Assembly (NCBI GenBank): GCA_043808235.1 | Contig: JAZDFC010000004.1 | Span: 62,001-126,000, forward strand | DNA: 64,000 nt | Reading direction: 5' to 3' | Source of the DNA: JAZDFC01 sp043808235 | Lineage (GTDB): Bacteria; Bacteroidota; Ignavibacteria; Ignavibacteriales; Melioribacteraceae | Shown here: positions 61,451 through 64,000 of the stretch, one piece after another | How the letters are laid out: each line of letters starts with the position of its first letter | Position numbering within the stretch: position 1 is the stretch's first letter | The notes under the pieces: model-generated | Database searches by the model: none | Seen by the model: only the letters and a program-made list of their open reading frames with translations | Told to the model about the DNA's origin: nothing | Position numbers and translations under genes: made by a program

Positions 61451-62904
61451 TTTAAAACGACCATCTTCTTGGCCGAATAATAATCATTTACTCTCATAGA
61501 ATAAATGTAGATTCCTGTCGCCAAATCATTCATTTCAAAAAACAACACGTGGCGCCCGGCATCTTTGTATTCATCGAGTATTGTGAAAAGCTCCCTTCCG
61601 AGTATATCGTAGACTTTCATTGTAACGTGCCCGGCAGCTTTTAAGTTGTACTTGATATAAGTTGATGGATTGAAAGGATTCGGTCCGTTTTGCGCTAAAT
61701 AGTATTCCTTTGGCAAAGTAGGATCTTCATCTTCAACATCAACTAATTGCCCGGTTGTGAATTTCCACGATGCAGATGAAGGACCTTCATAAATTTCGGT
61801 AACGCCAAGTACGCGCCAATAATAAATTGTATTAGCATTAAGCGAATCAGCAGTAAAATTGGTAGCAGTTATTCCGGACTGATCAACTACAAGATTCTGT
61901 GCCGTGTAAAGTGGTTTTGAGGAAACCTGTAAATAGTAACTCACTGCGCCACCAACTTCATTCCATTCAAATCGAGTGTTTCGCGGTATCTCGGTAGCAT
62001 TTTGAGCGGGATAAATTTGAACCGGTGCCAAAATTGATGTTGTGAAACTACGAACTTCCGTGTAATTACTAAATTTTGCCCCGTTGTTCGACCGCACTCT
62101 CCAGTAATAAGTTTTTAGTCCCGTCTCTAAATTTTTTGCGGTTGTGCTTACACTCGGAGGTGTAACGGCAAAGCTATCCGCATATACCATTTGGGTAAAT
62201 GATTGATCCTCGGCAATTTCAAGATAATAGAGAACAGCATCCTCTACCAACGTCCAGGAAAATCTTTGACCTGTACCAACACCGGTAATTCCATCAACCG
62301 GCTCCATTAATGTTGGTGGATTTGGTGCCGATTCATTCATACCTATTTTTGTAATAAACATTTCTATTTTATCATTTGGATTATCGTTATTATCTCTTGG
62401 GGAATTTTCAATATCATCAACCACATCCATGCCGCTAATAACTACACCGTAAGCCGTGTAATTTCCATCAAGACCTGTATTATCGGCAGTATTTATATAA
62501 AATTGTGAGGTGGCGCTATTGATATCGGTGTCCCTTGCTGCGCCTATAATTCCTGTTAAGTGCGACACTTTTGAAAATTCGGCAGGAACCGTAGCCTGGG
62601 ATGGGTCCCCATTCCCCCATGTATTTCTTGGTCCGTGTTTCGAGTTCGGATCGCCGCCTTGAATTACAAAGTTCGGTACAACACGATGCCAAGCAGTGCT
62701 GTCGTACATTTGCACTGTAACAAGACTATCGAAGTTTGCACAATGCAGCGGAGCGATAAGAGGGAACAACTCAATCGTGATATCTCCAATATAGATGCCT
62801 GCTCTTTCGTTTCTGATTTTGTATTGCGGTCTGCCTGTCTGAGCGGAAATAATTGAAAGGCTTATCAAAAATAAAAATAATGAACAAAGAATTTGTTTTT
62901 TCAT
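61447..62904 (-). CDS. Secreted cyclophilin-type prolyl isomerase with FnIII-like and T9SS sorting domains
   Basis: 485 residues from the ATG at 62904 (an upstream GTG at 62910 adds two). Signal peptide about residues 1-20. Cyclophilin domain: AWHRVVPNFVIQGGDP with its active-site Arg, and ATSQFYINTADN. Two fibronectin-III-like modules follow (each with YYWRV: TYYWRVRSNNG, IYYWRVLGV). The last 80 residues, NGPNPFNPSTYIKYNL to a Lys-ended KKMVVLK, are a type IX secretion sorting domain, so the protein is exported to the cell surface. Cyclophilins on the outside of cells are unusual. Confidence 0.9.
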   Translation of the reverse strand: MKKQILCSLFLFLISLSIISAQTGRPQYKIRNERAGIYIGDITIELFPLIAPLHCANFDSLVTVQMYDSTAWHRVVPNFVIQGGDPNSKHGPRNTWGNGDPSQATVPAEFSKVSHLTGIIGAARDTDINSATSQFYINTADNTGLDGNYTAYGVVISGMDVVDDIENSPRDNNDNPNDKIEMFITKIGMNESAPNPPTLMEPVDGITGVGTGQRFSWTLVEDAVLYYLEIAEDQSFTQMVYADSFAVTPPSVSTTAKNLETGLKTYYWRVRSNNGAKFSNYTEVRSFTTSILAPVQIYPAQNATEIPRNTRFEWNEVGGAVSYYLQVSSKPLYTAQNLVVDQSGITATNFTADSLNANTIYYWRVLGVTEIYEGPSSASWKFTTGQLVDVEDEDPTLPKEYYLAQNGPNPFNPSTYIKYNLKAAGHVTMKVYDILGRELFTILDEYKDAGRHVLFFEMNDLATGIYIYSMRVNDYYSAKKMVVLK

Positions 62905-63123
62905 CGCCACATCCCATTAGTTTCTTGATAAAATATAATGTATTTCCCGTTTACTTGCATTATCATAAAATTTGACCAATGTTAAATTCTCATTAATGAA
63001 TTTTTATTTTCACATCAAGTAAATTCCACAATTGGTAAAATTTTTATTCAAAAAGAAAAAATTGTAACTCAAAACCGTTTCGGTTAATTTTCGACCTCAT
63101 TTTTATTCATAAACGGAGAACCA

Positions 63124-63825
63124 ATGAAGACGTACCTTAGTGCAGTATTGATGTTTTTGCTTTCAGTAAATTTATTTTCACAGGATAATAAGATTACTAA
63201 AGATTCACTTATAACACTCGAACAAAAAGTTAGTTATTCAATTGGGCAGGATATTGGAACCAACTTTAAAATGCAGGGTATTGACATTATAACCGACATA
63301 TTATCGCAAGGCGTAAAGGACGCAATGGCGGATACATCATTGTTAACAGAAGATGAAATGAATGCCGTTCTTAATGAATTCCAGCAGATTGTAGCACAAA
63401 AACAAGAAGCAAAGCGTAAAGTGGAAGCCGAAATAAATATCAAAGAGGGCGATGATTTTTTTGCTCAAAATAAAACGAAAGAAGGAGTTGTAACTCTACC
63501 AAGCGGACTTCAATACAAAGTTATTACCAAAGCCGAAGGACCGAAACCTGCAGATACAAGCAAAGTGACAGTTCATTACCGTGGTTATTTTATCGATGGC
63601 AAAGAATTCGATAGCTCGATAAAAAGAAATCAGCCGGCGACTTTCCCGGTTAAAGGCGTAATAAAAGGCTGGACGGAAGCGTTGATGCTAATGAGCGTTG
63701 GCGAGAAATGGGAATTATATATTCCTTACCAACTCGCATACGGCGAATTTGGCAAGCAGCCTGTTATTCCTCCGGCTAAAGCTCTTTTGTTTGAAGTAGA
63801 ATTAATTAGCATTGACGGGAAGTAA
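63124..63825 (+). CDS. Exported FKBP-type peptidyl-prolyl isomerase
   Basis: 233 residues with ribosome site AACGGAGAACCAATG. Signal peptide about residues 1-19 (ends NLFSQ). An N-terminal FKBP_N dimerisation domain (KVSYSIGQDIGTNFKMQGID) precedes the FKBP domain: VTVHYRGYFIDGKEFDSS, FPVKGVIKGWTEALMLM and IPYQLAYGEFG, ending in ALLFEVELISI. The layout is that of FkpA/Mip proteins, which fold periplasmic or outer-membrane proteins. Next to a secreted cyclophilin, across a divergent gap. Confidence 0.92.
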   Translation: MKTYLSAVLMFLLSVNLFSQDNKITKDSLITLEQKVSYSIGQDIGTNFKMQGIDIITDILSQGVKDAMADTSLLTEDEMNAVLNEFQQIVAQKQEAKRKVEAEINIKEGDDFFAQNKTKEGVVTLPSGLQYKVITKAEGPKPADTSKVTVHYRGYFIDGKEFDSSIKRNQPATFPVKGVIKGWTEALMLMSVGEKWELYIPYQLAYGEFGKQPVIPPAKALLFEVELISIDGK

Positions 63826-63838
63826 ACTTGTATGAAGC

Positions 63839-63870
63839 TTGGGGCAGGCTGTGCTAATTCACCTGCCCAA
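63839..63870. terminator. Bidirectional terminator
   Basis: TTGGGGCAGG (63839-63848) pairs with CCTGCCCAA (63862-63870), one bulge, followed by ATTTTAT on the plus side. It lies between the FKBP gene and the convergent gene entering from the right edge, and can serve both. Confidence 0.65.
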
Positions 63871-63911
63871 ATTTTATCCTCTCCAAATTAGCCACTAAAA
63901 TTTCGCCAATT

Positions 63912-64000
63912 TTAGAAAATATTATTGATAGAATATTCCAAGCCGATATTAAATACATGCAAATTTTTAATTGGTAAATACTTATATGTAATATTCAGAA
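63912..64000 (-). CDS. C-terminal end of a probable outer-membrane protein (runs off right edge)
   Basis: The last 29 codons of a minus-strand frame, ending with TAA at 63914-63912. They alternate hydrophobic and polar residues and end NIGLEYSINNIF, the aromatic-ended last strand of an outer-membrane beta-barrel. The gene starts beyond the window. Family unknown. Confidence 0.45.
   Translation of the reverse strand, partial: LNITYKYLPIKNLHVFNIGLEYSINNIF

Overview
The window looks like chromosome of a Bacteroidota/Chlorobi-group bacterium, most likely an Ignavibacteria-type lineage. This is inferred from three things: AT-rich coding sequence, a secreted protein that ends in a type IX secretion sorting domain with the NGPNPFNPST motif, and gene families typical of that group (DUF4175-like coiled coil, BNR-repeat exoprotein, RprXY-like two-component system, PgaA/BcsC-like TPR-barrel). 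Start codons are often preceded by a GGAG-type ribosome site, but many genes lack one. I saw no rRNA, tRNA, CRISPR array or intact insertion sequence.

Layout. 1-7000: the end of a very large Met/Gln-rich coiled-coil protein, then a repeat-rich scar that holds a remnant of an acyl-CoA ligase gene, a lipoprotein, an intact acyl-CoA ligase and peptidase T. 7000-17700: nucleoside phosphorylase, an SPFH protein, a Tat-exported metallo-hydrolase, a C1B-type cysteine peptidase with an acidic insert, a DJ-1/PfpI protein, an M23 peptidase, a DUF4197 protein and a von Willebrand A lipoprotein. 17700-24000: a MazF-type toxin-antitoxin pair, an RprXY-like two-component system divergent from an acidic exported protein across a phased TTAAC repeat array, then mlaF and radA. 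24000-33700: a B12/radical SAM protein with a cytochrome-c-like tail, a TPR protein, aroE, a MATE transporter, and a long coiled-coil gene split by a one-base frameshift.

33700-43000 is the most interesting region. It carries two SGNH hydrolases, a fatty-acyl-AMP ligase-like enzyme, an acyl carrier protein, an MBOAT acyltransferase and a TPR plus beta-barrel outer-membrane protein, all on one strand. The first five match the parts list of a dlt operon (ligase, carrier, MBOAT, SGNH), but with a fatty-acyl type activating enzyme. This suggests an uncharacterised route that moves acyl groups from the cytoplasm onto an extracytoplasmic glycan or lipid.

43000-64000: duplicated sugar-binding domains, a HEAT-repeat protein, a HEPN/MNT toxin-antitoxin pair, signal peptidase I, a PhoB/PhoR-like two-component system divergent from a BNR exoprotein, and a complete kdpFABCDE potassium-uptake operon flanked by two copies of a dispersed repeat. 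The window ends with two secreted peptidyl-prolyl isomerases (cyclophilin with sorting tail, FKBP) and the C-terminus of an outer-membrane protein running off the right edge.
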